A stretch of 64,000 nucleotides of DNA from Mycoplasmopsis citelli (GTDB lineage: Bacteria; Bacillota_I; Bacilli_A; Mycoplasmatales; Metamycoplasmataceae): NCBI RefSeq assembly GCF_900660645.1, contig NZ_LR215036.1:496001-560000 (forward strand), given 5' to 3'. Below are positions 1 through 9,769 of the stretch, one piece after another. The notes beneath the pieces are model-generated. The model searched no databases. It was given only the letters and a program-made list of their open reading frames with translations, and was not told the DNA's origin. The translations under genes were made by a program, and so were the position numbers. Position 1 is the first letter of the stretch, and every line of letters starts with the position of its first letter.

Positions 1-55
1 TTTGAATTTTTTTACCAGTAAAATGTTGCTTAACTCTTAGTTTTAACTCAAACAT
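1..55 (-). CDS. ABC transporter permease, second subunit (5' end only)
   Basis: Only the first 18 codons lie in the window, starting MFELKLRVKQHF. The ATG is preceded by a strong ribosome binding site (GGAGAAAG) inside the end of the upstream permease, so the two genes overlap and are probably translationally coupled. Position after ATPase and first permease suggests the second membrane subunit of the same importer, as in MalG/UgpE-type systems. That assignment is inferred from gene order; no family motif is visible in so short a piece. Confidence 0.55.
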   Translation of the reverse strand, partial: MFELKLRVKQHFTGKKIQ

Positions 56-1049
56 TTCTTTCTCCTAGATTATTTAATGTAACTTGAGTCATGAAGAATC
101 CCCCGCGAACAATTGATGAAAAAGTAACTCCAATAATAAATAATAAAATACTTGAAGCACCAGAAAGAGCAAATTCCCCTGAATTAACTTTATAATAAAC
201 ATAGAGCATAATTGAGGCTCCACCATTATTAAATGCATCTTCTGGTCTGTTCTGGAAAAGAGCAAGAGGGAATACTTTTAATCCTCCTATAATTCCTAAA
301 GTAATAATAAAATTAATTGTCCCTTTAATTGATGGAAGAGTGATTGTGAAAAACTGTTTAATTTCTGAACATCCATCAATTGAAGCTGAACGATATAAAT
401 TTTTATCCACAGAAAGCATTGCAGTAGTATAAATTAAAATATTAAAGGCTAATCCATTTCAAATACCGTTAATAACAATAGCTATTAAAGCATTAAAAGA
501 ATTTTTATCTCCTGAATTAAGTCAACCGGTGCTTGTACCTAATAAATTATTTAACAAACCATTTGGAGAAAAGATTTGTATAAATACCAAAGAAACAGCA
601 ACACCATTAGTTATATAAGGCATAAAGAAAATGGTTTGTCAAAATCCACGAGCATAATTGCGATATAGTTTAGCAATAATAGAAGAAATTAGAAGGGAAA
701 TAAACATTACCATCGGTAGGACGAAAATACCATAAATAAGTGAATTTCTTACTCCTAAAGCAAAGTCTGGATCTTTCAAAATTTTTACGTAATTTTGTAA
801 AGTAAATTTTCCATTACTATCGGTAAAAGAACTATATATATTAAGACCCATTGGAATCATGGTGAAAGCTAAAAGTAAAATAATTCCTGGTAACAAAAGT
901 AAAAAAGGAATTAAAAAATTATTTTTTTTATCCAAAATTGAATATGAAAGCGTACCTTTCATACTTGATATTTTTCGTAATACTCATTGATATGAAAACG
1001 GTACTGATTTAGAAATTTTGTTTAATAATTCTGGGCTAATTAATTTCAT
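30..1049 (-). CDS. ABC transporter permease (MalF/UgpA type)
   Basis: Predicted 339-residue inner membrane subunit of a carbohydrate-type (CUT1) ABC importer. The N-terminal third has a hydrophobic segment around residues 43-63, followed by further membrane segments. The cytoplasmic EAA loop that docks onto the ATPase is recognisable (YRSASIDGCSEIKQFFTITLP), with the typical DG and LP. Two or more TGA Trp codons are read through. The start ATG overlaps the stop of the ATPase gene by 14 bases, and the next permease starts inside the 3' end. Substrate is not evident from the permease; the operon contains a nuclease-domain lipoprotein, which points toward nucleic acid breakdown products rather than a plain sugar. 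Confidence 0.85.
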
Positions 1050-3123
1050 ATTTAAGTCTCTCCTCAGTTAAAGCATCAAAAATATGAAGTTTATTAATAG
1101 GAATTTTAAAATAAATTTTATCACCAACGCTGTAATTTAAATTATTATTAAGTAAGAAGTTTATTTTTCCTACATTTTCGATTTCGACAACTAATTTACT
1201 TTCTTTTCCGAAATTTTCTTGAACAAGCACATCTCCGACAAATTGATATTTATCTTTAGCAGTAGTAATTTCAAAATCTTCTGAACGAATTCCAACATGC
1301 AAGGTAGCTTGATTTTTATCCGGAATAGTAACACCTTTAATTTGTTTTGAAGCAATATACAATTTTCCATCTTTATATTCTGAAGGGAATAATCCCATTT
1401 CTGGCATTCCTAAAAATCTAGCTACAAACTGATTTTTTGGTTTATTATAAAGTTCAATTGGTGAGCCCATTTGTTGAACTTTAGCAGTTGACATGCAGAC
1501 AATAATGTCTGAAATGGACATTGCTTCTTCTTGATCGTGAGTGACAAATACAGTTGTAATTCCAAGTGATTGTTGAATTTGTCTAATTCATTGGCGAGTT
1601 GAAATTCTTAATTTAGCATCTAAGTTTGAAAGTGGTTCATCCATTAAAAGAATTTGAGGTTTTTTAACAATGGCACGAGCAATTGAAACACGTTGTTGTT
1701 GTCCTCCAGAAAGACGAGTAGGTTTTTTTTGTAAAATTGGAACAATTTCTACTCTTCTAGCGACTTCCATAACTTCATTATGAATAGCTTTTTTAATTGG
1801 AATGTCTTGATTTGCAAATTCTTTAACTTTATTTCTTTGTTCTTCACTAAGTAAACTTTTCCCAGAAGTCTTTTCATCTTTTAATCATTCTTTGTAAGAA
1901 TATTTAGACTCGAGTTCTTTAACAAGATTTTTAAAACGCTTTTCTGCATAAAATCTTAAGTTCTTACTTAATCTAAGTAACCTAGAATATTCTTCGTCAT
2001 TTTTTAAGGCATTTCTAAATGATAATTTTGCTTCTTTATTAGTTATTCCTGTTTCTTCTTTAAGTTTTTTGTATTTTTCAATTAGTTTTTTTGATTTTAT
2101 TTCATAACTATAACGAGTGATTAAATTAAGAATTTTTTCTTCTAATTTAATAATTGCAATACGATGTTTTAAAGTTAATTTGTTAAGATTTTCATTTAAA
2201 AGCTTTGCGTTGGCTTCGAGCAATTTGGCTTCGAGTTCTTTAGTTTGAATTTCATCTAAATTTTTTTGAAATTTTAATAAATTGTGATCAAATAATTTTA
2301 GTTCTTCGGAAGATAATAATTCAGATTCAACTAATTCGTTATTAAGTAATGCTTGCTTATATTTTTCTTTTAAAGCTTTTATTTTGTTTTTAGTATCCTT
2401 ACGAATTGTTTCGTTTGTTTTAATGACATTTTTAGCCAAAATTGATAATTCTGAAGTTTCATGTACACGAACAACTTTATATTCAGTGTTAGCTTTTTCG
2501 TATTCAGCTACTAGTTGGGCGTATTTTTCATCAAGTTTAGCTTTTGATTCTTTTTGAGCAATTCTTCAATCTAAATAAGCTTCTTGAAGTTTATTTATTT
2601 CCAATTCAGAAGCTCCGAGTGCTTTTAAATAAATGCAACGAATATCATTTTTAGCTTTAACACGATTCATAAATGTTTTATATTGTCATTCAGCATCATT
2701 TTTAAGCGGGAAGGCAATGTTTGCATAAACACTCATATGTGGATAAAGTGCATAGTTTTGAAATACAAAACCAATTTTACGTTTTTGAGGCGTTAAATCT
2801 GTTACGTCTTTTCCTCGAAAAAGAATTTTACCCGAAGTTACAGTTAAAAGGCCAGCAATAGCATTTAAAGTGGTGGTTTTACCACTTCCTGAGGGACCAA
2901 GCAAAGTAACCAATTTACCTTCAGGAATTTTAAAACTAACATTATCAACAGCTAAAGTTTCTCCAAAGTCAATATTAAGGTTTTTTAATTCAATAGCAGG
3001 AATTTTATTGTGATCAATTTTTAAATATTCCTTTTTATATTCATCCAAAACACTTTGAAACTCATCTGATGGATAATTTTTCGATAATTTTATATAATTG
3101 TAAATTTTATTTATAATCTTCAT
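1036..3123 (-). CDS. ABC transporter ATP-binding protein with long inserted domain (MalK/UgpC type)
   Basis: Predicted 695-residue ATPase of the importer. Walker [10 protein letters not shown] is near residues 76-84, the Q-loop ([12 protein letters not shown]) near 119-130, signature LSGGQQQR near 471, and Walker B with D-loop ([16 protein letters not shown]) near 490; the C-terminal part resembles the MalK regulatory/TOBE region. Between Q-loop and signature lies a highly charged, Lys/Glu-rich insertion of roughly 300 residues predicted to be helical or coiled coil. Ordinary MalK proteins are about 370 residues, so the insertion nearly doubles the size. Related mycoplasma ATPases are known to carry such insertions. 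All catalytic motifs look intact. It lies 20 bases after the nuclease lipoprotein gene. Confidence 0.88.
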
Positions 3124-3143
3124 ATTTAAAGTTTTTTCCTTTA

Positions 3144-4556
3144 TTATTCTTTATTTTCTAAAAAATTAGAAACTTTCCCCGAATTTGAATTATTTGGAGT
3201 TCCACTTCAAAATGGTGTTCATTTACCATTTGGTTTTTTTAGATAAACAAAATTTTGAACATCATTTGGGGAGTTGAAAAGTTCGAAAAATCCTTTTTCA
3301 TCAGAAATAGCTTTATTAAATTGCTTGTAAATTTGCGGATATAAAATATTTTCATATGTATTTTGAACATTTATATTATTTTGTCAACCAGCATTATTAA
3401 TATATGGTAATGTATATCCTTCAGACACAATTGATAAGTTGTATGAATATTGATATTTATCTCCAAAAAATACATCGCCTAAAGTTCTCAAAAATGTATC
3501 AATACCACTACTAAATCCAACCCTAAGCTTATCCCCTACTTTTATTCCGTTATTTAATTTGTTATTCATTAATTGTGACACAAATTTTGAAGACAACAAT
3601 GCAAAACTTTGTTCAAAAGCACTTGCTTGTTGTTTATCTACAGCTTTTTCTGGAGTATCAATACCCGAAAGTCTAACTTTAACTCTATCTCCAATTTTAA
3701 CTGAATTATTATTATGATTATCAGTAACCATAATAGTATATGTATCTCCATCCGCTTCGTTAGCTATAACACCGTCAAAATAAGTATTTTTAATTTCGGG
3801 GGCATCTCAATTAATGTTAATTTGCGGAAGTTCATTCAAATTTACAATTAATTGATCATAAAATTCCCCTAAAGTTTTTTTAAGTTCAATTTCTGTTTCT
3901 TTTTTAACTTCTAAAGTAAAATCACTAATATTTTTATCATCAACAGAAATTGTAAAATTAAAGGAAACAATAATAATAAATTTTCTTTGCTTTTGTAAAT
4001 TTGAAATTCGTTTTTTCACTTCATTCGATTCTAAGTTGGGTTCTAAATATCCTTTATCCTTAAATGTGAAGAAGTAATTAGATAATTTTAGTTTTACTTT
4101 TGTACCTAAAAAATCAAAAATTTTATTTTCTGGAAGATTATGAATTTGATCTAAATTCAATGAAAAAGAACTTAATTTATCAAATGAAATGTTTTTAGAT
4201 ATTTCTTTATTTATATCTATTTGAAATTTATTTTTTGCTTCTTGAAATGCTCTATCCCAAGCGTTTCTATACTGCACTTTTCTTTTAGAAAGATAGTTAT
4301 TTTTTTCACTTTTGTTTAAAAATTTTTCTGAACCATAATTTATATACTCATCCATTTTTGTTTTGTTATAATCAAAGCGATAATTTTCTGAACTTCCTAG
4401 TTTTTTTAGCGAAAAATCGAGTTTATTATTTTTTAATTTTGGTAATTGTGGTCCTTTTTGTTCAGAAATTCCAGAGCAAGATACTGCTAAAGAGGCAGGA
4501 AAAAGAACTAAGCTAGAGCTAAGATAAAAAGAAAAAAATTTATTAAATATTTTCAT
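3144..4556 (-). CDS. lipoprotein with C-terminal staphylococcal-nuclease-like domain
   Basis: Predicted 470-residue surface lipoprotein. The signal peptide ends in a lipobox with Cys at about residue 27 (SLAVSC). The C-terminal part has a thermonuclease-type core: DGDTYTI and RVKVRLSGIDTPEKA carry the calcium-binding Asp residues, the first catalytic Arg and Glu. The canonical second catalytic Arg in a KYGR motif is not seen; the nearest equivalent reads KYQYSY. Homologues in M. hyopneumoniae (mhp379) and M. bovis (mnuA) are nucleases encoded in ABC transporter operons, the same arrangement as here. It lies between the substrate-binding lipoprotein and the ATPase. Likely role is degrading external nucleic acids for import, but activity of this copy is uncertain. 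Confidence 0.8.
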
Positions 4557-4634
4557 AAGCTATCCCTGTACTAAAAATATAATTTCTTTTAAAAGAAAAT
4601 TATATTTTTGTATTTGATTAAAAATAATTTAAAA

Positions 4635-6935
4635 CTAGTTTGTTGGATTTGGAAATTTAAGTTTTTCTACAAATTGATCAAAACTTTGTGGATTTTTGTT
4701 GATTGCTGACTGTTGTAATCCAGAAAAAGCACCGTCAATCGATCTTCTAAATGGATCCGAAAATGATGAAGCAGGTTCTTCGTAAATTACATATCCATTT
4801 TCATTTTGCGCAGTTTTAAATAATTCACTCGCATTTTTAAGAAAATCATTGTCTCCAAATATTGTCGAATCAAGATTTTTCGATTCAGTTGAAGCAGTAT
4901 AGTATGAAGCGAATTTATCAAAAAATTGAATTGCAGTTAATCTATATGTTTTATCGTCACTAGCATATGGGGATTTAAAATCATATACTTTATTGTTAAA
5001 TAATCAGCTAACAAATGCTTTAGTTGCTCAATCATCACCAGTATTTGTATGAATTCCTATTAGCGATGGCCCTTGTCCATAAATAACATTAAGTCTGTTT
5101 TCTTTGCTTCATTTTAATGGAGCAGAAATAGCTACTAGTTCTTCTCTATTTAATTCTCTAGTTGTATCTTTACCTGTTAATTCAAAACCTAATCCCTCAA
5201 GAGCTTTTTTAGCTGATTCTTGAATATCTAGCGAATTTCTTCCTCCTGTCATATATAAAAGAAGGGTTGTTTTCGCTTTTGAAGGATCTTTTTTAACTTC
5301 TTTAACAAATCCTGCAAAATAACCTTTGCTTTTTGCGTCTTCATAAAGTTTTTTGTAATTTTCTGAATCTTTACCATCTTTATAATTGCTTACTTTAATA
5401 ATGAAGTCTTTGTGTGTATCTGGCGAAGAATTAACTTTATCTTCAAAAGCTTTTTGGTCTGCTTCACTAGCAAAAACTAAATTGAATCTTTCTTTTTTTT
5501 CTGCATCTTTATCAGCAATTTTATATGTATATTTATAAAGCTTATTATCAAACTTACTGAATTTAGCTACTTCATCATTACCTAATTTTGTTAGGTTGAA
5601 TGAAACCATGGTGTCTGAATCGCTTGATAAATCGCTTGATAATCGAATTTCATTTTTAATAAATATAGGATCTGATGAAATAAAATTTCTTTCAAACCCA
5701 GAAGTTGAACCTGTAGAAAATGCTATTAAATGTTTAGTTTGCTCTCCTGATGGGTATTGTCCACTAGGGTATAATTTAACTCCTCCGCTTGAAACTGCTT
5801 TAGAAAGAGTTGTATAAATTTTTGAAAGCTCTGTACTTGCGGTTCCACCTGATTTTAAAGCGCCGAAGTTAGTTTTTGTAATTCCATTAACTTTTGTTGA
5901 ATATGAATCCATTTTTTCATAATCTCCATCAACTTGAGAGAAAAGCGATGTTTTCATAAATGATGTTGGATCAGACATACCAAAAACGTGTGTTTGTGCA
6001 TTTACTGGATCGTTATTATTGTATGATTTTTCAAATAAACTTTGTGCTTTTTCCGAAAATTCAAGAAGATCCTTGTAATTTTTAAATAATTCCATCGAAA
6101 TTGTATAATCATTAAAATTAACTCCGCTACGAGCATTACCTCAAATTGAAGCGACAGAATTTCTATCATTTTTACCTTTAGCATCTAAGGTTTTTACAAA
6201 ATTTTGTGTGTCTTGATCATCAGCAATTTTTGCACCCGCTTTTTTCATTTCGTCAATAATGTATGAAAGAACTGGTGCATTAATAGAAAAAGCTAAAGTG
6301 GATTTTGCAAACGGAATAATGTATGTTGAATCATTTTGAACAAATTCAATATTTTCATTACTTTTTTTGAACTCACCAACAAAACGATTAATATCGGTAT
6401 TGTATTTAGCTAATTCATCATTAAAACTAAGAAGCATGTCGTATTCAGCTAACCTTGAAGCAACATTTGGATAATTTAAGATTAAATTATAAAGCTCTTT
6501 ACCATTTCTAGCAGTAAGATCTCTATCAACTTGACTTGCACCTGCAGTATATCCTGATCCTATGTTTTTTTGCTCAACCATTTTAGCCACACTAGCTACA
6601 TCGCTTGATCCAGCTTCAACTAATTCGTTATATTTTTCAATTATTGCATTAAGAGCTTTAACTTGTGGCCCGCCTTCTGATCAAGTTGTTCCTATTATAA
6701 TTTTATCTTGAACATTTGCATCAAAACGTTTTGAAGAAGCACTTGGATTTGCACCATATCTAGATGCCTCAACTCTTTCTTCGTATTTCGCGTCTTCATT
6801 TGTGTTTGTTGGTTCAGTTTCTGTTCTAACAGGTATTGGATTTCCATCTGAAGAACAAGATGCTAAAAATCCCAAGCTTGTTCCACCTAAAAGTCCGCTA
6901 GCCCCTAAAATTACTTTTTTAAACTTTGAAGTCAT
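4635..6935 (-). CDS. ABC transporter substrate-binding lipoprotein
   Basis: Predicted 766-residue lipoprotein and first gene of the importer operon. The N-terminus is a lipoprotein signal peptide with Cys near residue 27 (FLASCSSDG), followed by a low-complexity Thr/Glu/Asn linker. The body resembles extracellular solute-binding proteins of CUT-type importers (for example KIIIGTTW near the start of the mature fold, and FVSWLFNN near the end). It is much longer than the usual 400-450 residues, which is common in mycoplasmas. An AAGGAG ribosome binding site precedes the ATG. The ligand cannot be read from sequence; the adjacent nuclease lipoprotein suggests nucleotides or oligonucleotides. Confidence 0.75.
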
Positions 6936-7167
6936 TGAATTTCTCCTTGTATATTTTGTGTCTTTTTGTTTATTACTATCTCTTTTTAAGCCTGTATTTA
7001 AATTAATATTAAATACTATAAAATTTTATCAATTTAGTCATATAAATCTAAAAATGCGGAATATTTTCCATATATTTTCCACAATTTTAGGGTTTTTCTT
7101 TAAGAACAACCGTCAAAATACATTTTAATTTCATTTATTTTTCAGTAGTTTATAAGTTTTAAAGAAA

Positions 7168-7214
7168 AATAGCTAGTAAAACTTTTCACTATTAAAAAGT
7201 GATAACTAGCTATT
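7168..7214 (-). terminator. intrinsic terminator after the monooxygenase-like gene
   Basis: Ten-base perfect stem AATAGCTAGT / ACTAGCTATT with a second internal stem; on the minus strand it is followed by TTTTTCTTT. It overlaps the stop codon of the minus-strand gene. Confidence 0.75.
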
Positions 7215-7494
7215 ATGATAACGTATCCATTGAATAAAGAACAACAACACCTCTTGACATTTTTTTCAAGGTTGACAGTTCTTTTGAATACTCTTGAGTT
7301 TTAATGTGGTTTTCGTATTCTTGTAAACTTGTTCACCTTTCAAAGAGAATAATATCTTTACCATTAAAACCATATTCAAATGATAAATTATTTGACAACA
7401 TACGGGTTTTTTTAGTCAAAATGAACATATAATCAACAAAACCTTTCAGTTTCTCCTCTTTGACTTGGTAAAGAGTTGCCTTAGCAAAGATCAT
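7213..7494 (-). CDS. putative antibiotic biosynthesis monooxygenase (ABM) domain protein
   Basis: Small cytoplasmic protein of 93 residues. The sequence has the ABM/YgiN ferredoxin-like pattern: a first strand (MIFAKATLYQVK), central GKDIILFERWTSLQEYENH, then HIKTQEYSKEL and a final strand. One internal TGA Trp (ERW) is conserved in position with the family's E-x-W motif. AAGGAG lies just before the ATG. Family members include quinol monooxygenases and heme-degrading enzymes, but many have no known role. Upstream is a possible promoter (TGATAAAAT) and a second strong Shine-Dalgarno sequence. Confidence 0.65.
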
Positions 7495-7638
7495 TAAATC
7501 TCCTTCATGTATGAGCGTTTATTTAAAAATAAATGTCAGCAACCAAATTGCCTCCTTTATTTTATCAAAATTAAGCATGATTTTTGCTTATTTTTACCAA
7601 AAAATACTTTTTAGCTCTTTACACTAACGAAAATGTTA

Positions 7639-7650
7639 TTATGTTATAAT
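7639..7650 (+). promoter_or_regulatory. metK promoter, extended -10
   Basis: TGTTATAAT contains a consensus TATAAT preceded by TG one base upstream (extended -10). Transcription would begin near 7657, giving a 135-base leader before metK. Confidence 0.7.
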
Positions 7651-7656
7651 TAAATT

Positions 7657-7792
7657 CTAAATTAGCATTAAGAATACGGTAGCTTGACAGCAGTGACCGT
7701 TGCCAACCTCATTTAGTTAGGTGGATAGTTAGGGAGAAATCCAACATGCTTTAAATTTGTTGCTCCTGCTAATTTATAATAAGGAGATTTTT
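7657..7792 (+). promoter_or_regulatory. structured metK leader, candidate riboswitch of unassigned class
   Basis: The leader can fold into a junction closed by a perfect 9-base-pair helix, AAATTAGCA (7659-7667) with TGCTAATTT (7767-7775). Inside are hairpins ACGGT/ACCGT (7676-7680, 7696-7700), CCAACCT/AGGTGG with one bulge (7703-7709, 7719-7724), and an arm GGAG-CAAC / GTTG-CTCC (7733-7745, 7759-7766). The CTCCT at 7763-7767 is complementary to the metK Shine-Dalgarno AGGAG at 7782-7786, so the arm and an SD-blocking hairpin are mutually exclusive. It does not match the SAM-I, SAM-II or SMK consensus as I know them, although AACC...GGTGG is reminiscent of SAM-I helix P3. Sensing of S-adenosylmethionine is inferred from the gene controlled. 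Confidence 0.55.
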
Positions 7793-8938
7793 ATGAGAAA
7801 ATTATTTACCAGCGAATCTGTTGGTCGTGGTCACCCTGATAAAGTTTGTGATCAAATATCAGATGCAATTTTAGATTCGTACTTAACTTTAGATCCGCAT
7901 GCAAAAGTAGCCATTGAAACACTTGCATCCGGAAATATGATTGTTATTGCTGGAGAAGTTAAATCCAAAGTTGATATTGATGTAATTGAAATTGCCAAAA
8001 ACATTTTGCGCCAACTAGGATATTATTCATACAAAACTAGCATTATTGTTGACATTAAAGAACAATCTAACGATATTAACCAAGGAGTTGAACTTGGTAA
8101 TCAAGTCGGAGAAGAACTTGGAGCCGGTGATCAAGGAATTATGTTTGGGTATGCTACTAATGAAACTGAGCAATATATGCCTTTAGCAATTATGCTTGCT
8201 CATGAAATTGTTAAAATTGCTGATAAATACCGAGAAAATGGATCATTTAAATGAGCTAAAGCTGATATGAAATCCCAAGTAACTTTAGATTATAGCGATC
8301 CTTTACAAACTACTGTTGATACAATTTTATTTAGTATTCAACACTCGCCAAAGTACAACAAAGAAGAATTTGATGCTTTTATCAAAAATGTTGTCATTAA
8401 AGAAGCACTTGCTAAATACAATTTACAATTACCTTCAAAATTACTCATTAATCCTACTGGAAATTTTGTAATTGGTGGACCAACAGGAGATACAGGGTTA
8501 ACTGGAAGAAAAATTATTGTTGATACTTACGGTGGGGCGGCTCGTCATGGCGGAGGGGCTTTTTCAGGTAAGGATGCCACAAAAATGGATCGTTCAGCTG
8601 CTTATGCAGCTCGGTGAATTGCTAAAAATATTGTAGCGGCTAACCTAGCAGATAAAGTTGAAATTCAAATTGCATATTCAATTGGAGTTGCAGAAGTTGT
8701 TTCGGTGATGGTTGAATGCTTTGGAACTAATAAAGTTGATGTCTCTTTAATTGAAGATGCCATTGTAAATCTTTTTGATTTAACTCCTAAAGGAATTATT
8801 AATTCACTAGATTTACGTAAACCAAAGTATTTGCTAACTTCATATTATGGACACTTTGGACGTAGTGATGTGGATTTCACTTGAGAACGCCTAGATAAAG
8901 TTGAAGAGATCAAAAATTACATTGCAAAACATAAATAA
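7793..8938 (+). CDS. metK: S-adenosylmethionine synthetase
   Basis: Makes S-adenosylmethionine from methionine and ATP, the methyl donor for RNA and DNA modification. The 381-residue length is normal. Family motifs visible: [20 protein letters not shown] near the N-terminus (catalytic His in GHPDK), [12 protein letters not shown] centrally, and [20 protein letters not shown] near the phosphate-binding loop. The start at 7793 is chosen because AAGGAG lies 7 bases upstream and [10 protein letters not shown] matches the family N-terminus; an in-frame ATG at 7757 lies within the folded leader. Monocistronic, with terminator immediately downstream. Confidence 0.97.
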
Positions 8939-8940
8939 AA

Positions 8941-8978
8941 TAATACTTCAAGATGTTCCTGAAGTATTATTTTTTATT
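8941..8978 (+). terminator. terminator between metK and acpD
   Basis: AATACTTCA / TGAAGTATT stem of nine base pairs followed by ATTTTTTATT on the plus strand. The minus strand also has a short T-rich run, so it may serve both converging genes. Confidence 0.8.
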
Positions 8979-8986
8979 ATTTTTAG

Positions 8987-9586
8987 TTAAAAGTGTTTAG
9001 CTTTTTCCATTAAAACTTCTTTTTGAGAGCTTGCATATTCCGCTGGAGTTTGAGTATTAATTGGTGCAAGTTTAGTTCCAGCTATTTCGATTGTATCTAC
9101 CACTTTAGCTCCTAAAAATTTTCAAGTACCTTTAAGTCATTCAATGTGACTTCCTCATAAATACCAATCTCTTGGGGTTCCTTGTGAAGCAACTACCATC
9201 ACTGAAAGGTGATCAAGTAATCCAATTGCTTCACCTTTTTTAGAATATTTATATGAAAAGGTTTTATTAGCTACTGCTACTCCATCAATAAAGTTTTTTA
9301 CCACTGCATTAGGTCCAAAATTAGTCATTGAACATGATAAAACTACTTTATCTACACTTTTAAGTTTATCAATTCATTTATCTGAATTAACATCTTTTCA
9401 GTAAGTACCAAAGTTGCTATTGTGTAAAAATACTTGTGCAAATTCAGTATCATTTAAATTAACCATTTCCACTTCATCTTCTGGATGAGCTAACATGTAT
9501 TGATTTTTAAATTCATATAGCATTTGTGAAGCATATGAACTTTCACTTTTAGTGAGGTTTCCCTCTAAAAATAAGACTTTTGCCAT
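8987..9586 (-). CDS. acpD: FMN-dependent NADH-azoreductase
   Basis: 199-residue flavodoxin-fold quinone/azo reductase (AzoR/AcpD family) acting in the cytoplasm. The N-terminal strand (KVLFLEGNLTKSESSYAS) is the FMN phosphate loop region; a conserved SMTNFGPNAVVKNFIDGV helix follows and SQGTPRDWYLWG forms the second flavin loop. The protein is usually annotated as acpD in mycoplasmas from an old acyl-carrier-protein phosphodiesterase assignment; azoreductase/quinone reductase is better supported. AAGGAG lies before the ATG. It converges with metK. Confidence 0.88.
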
Positions 9587-9652
9587 GAAAATCGCTCCTT
9601 ATTTGATTTTTTAATTTTTATATTGATATTAAAATTATATTATTTAAGTTAA

Positions 9653-9760
9653 AGATTTTATAAAAAAGACAACGAAAAAATAGATTTTGATACTGCCCAA
9701 CTATTAAAAGCCATAAATAAGTATGACATAAAACTTGAAATTCTGTCCCTCACATATTAA
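9653..9760 (+). pseudogene. short coding-like remnant, C-terminal fragment
   Basis: A stop-to-stop frame of about 35 codons with no usable start reads KKDNEKIDFDTAQLLKAINK then YDIKLEILSLTY and a stop. The composition (charged, amphipathic, balanced hydrophobics) looks like the end of a real protein rather than intergenic AT-rich DNA. It sits next to a frameshifted accessory gene. I do not recognise the parent family. Confidence 0.35.
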
Positions 9761-9769
9761 ATAGAATTT

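Noticed and set aside
5596-5817. Plus-strand frame inside the substrate-binding lipoprotein
   Set aside because: It lies wholly in a well-supported minus-strand gene and shows no motif or ribosome binding site.
6802-7128. Plus-strand frame over the lipoprotein signal peptide and promoter
   Set aside because: It is antisense to a signal peptide; hydrophobic character arises from the complement of AT-rich codons.
7657-7780. SRP RNA, tmRNA or a tRNA within the metK leader
   Set aside because: No GGAAGG tetraloop region of SRP RNA, no tmRNA ends, no T-loop GTTCRA or CCA-type acceptor stem.
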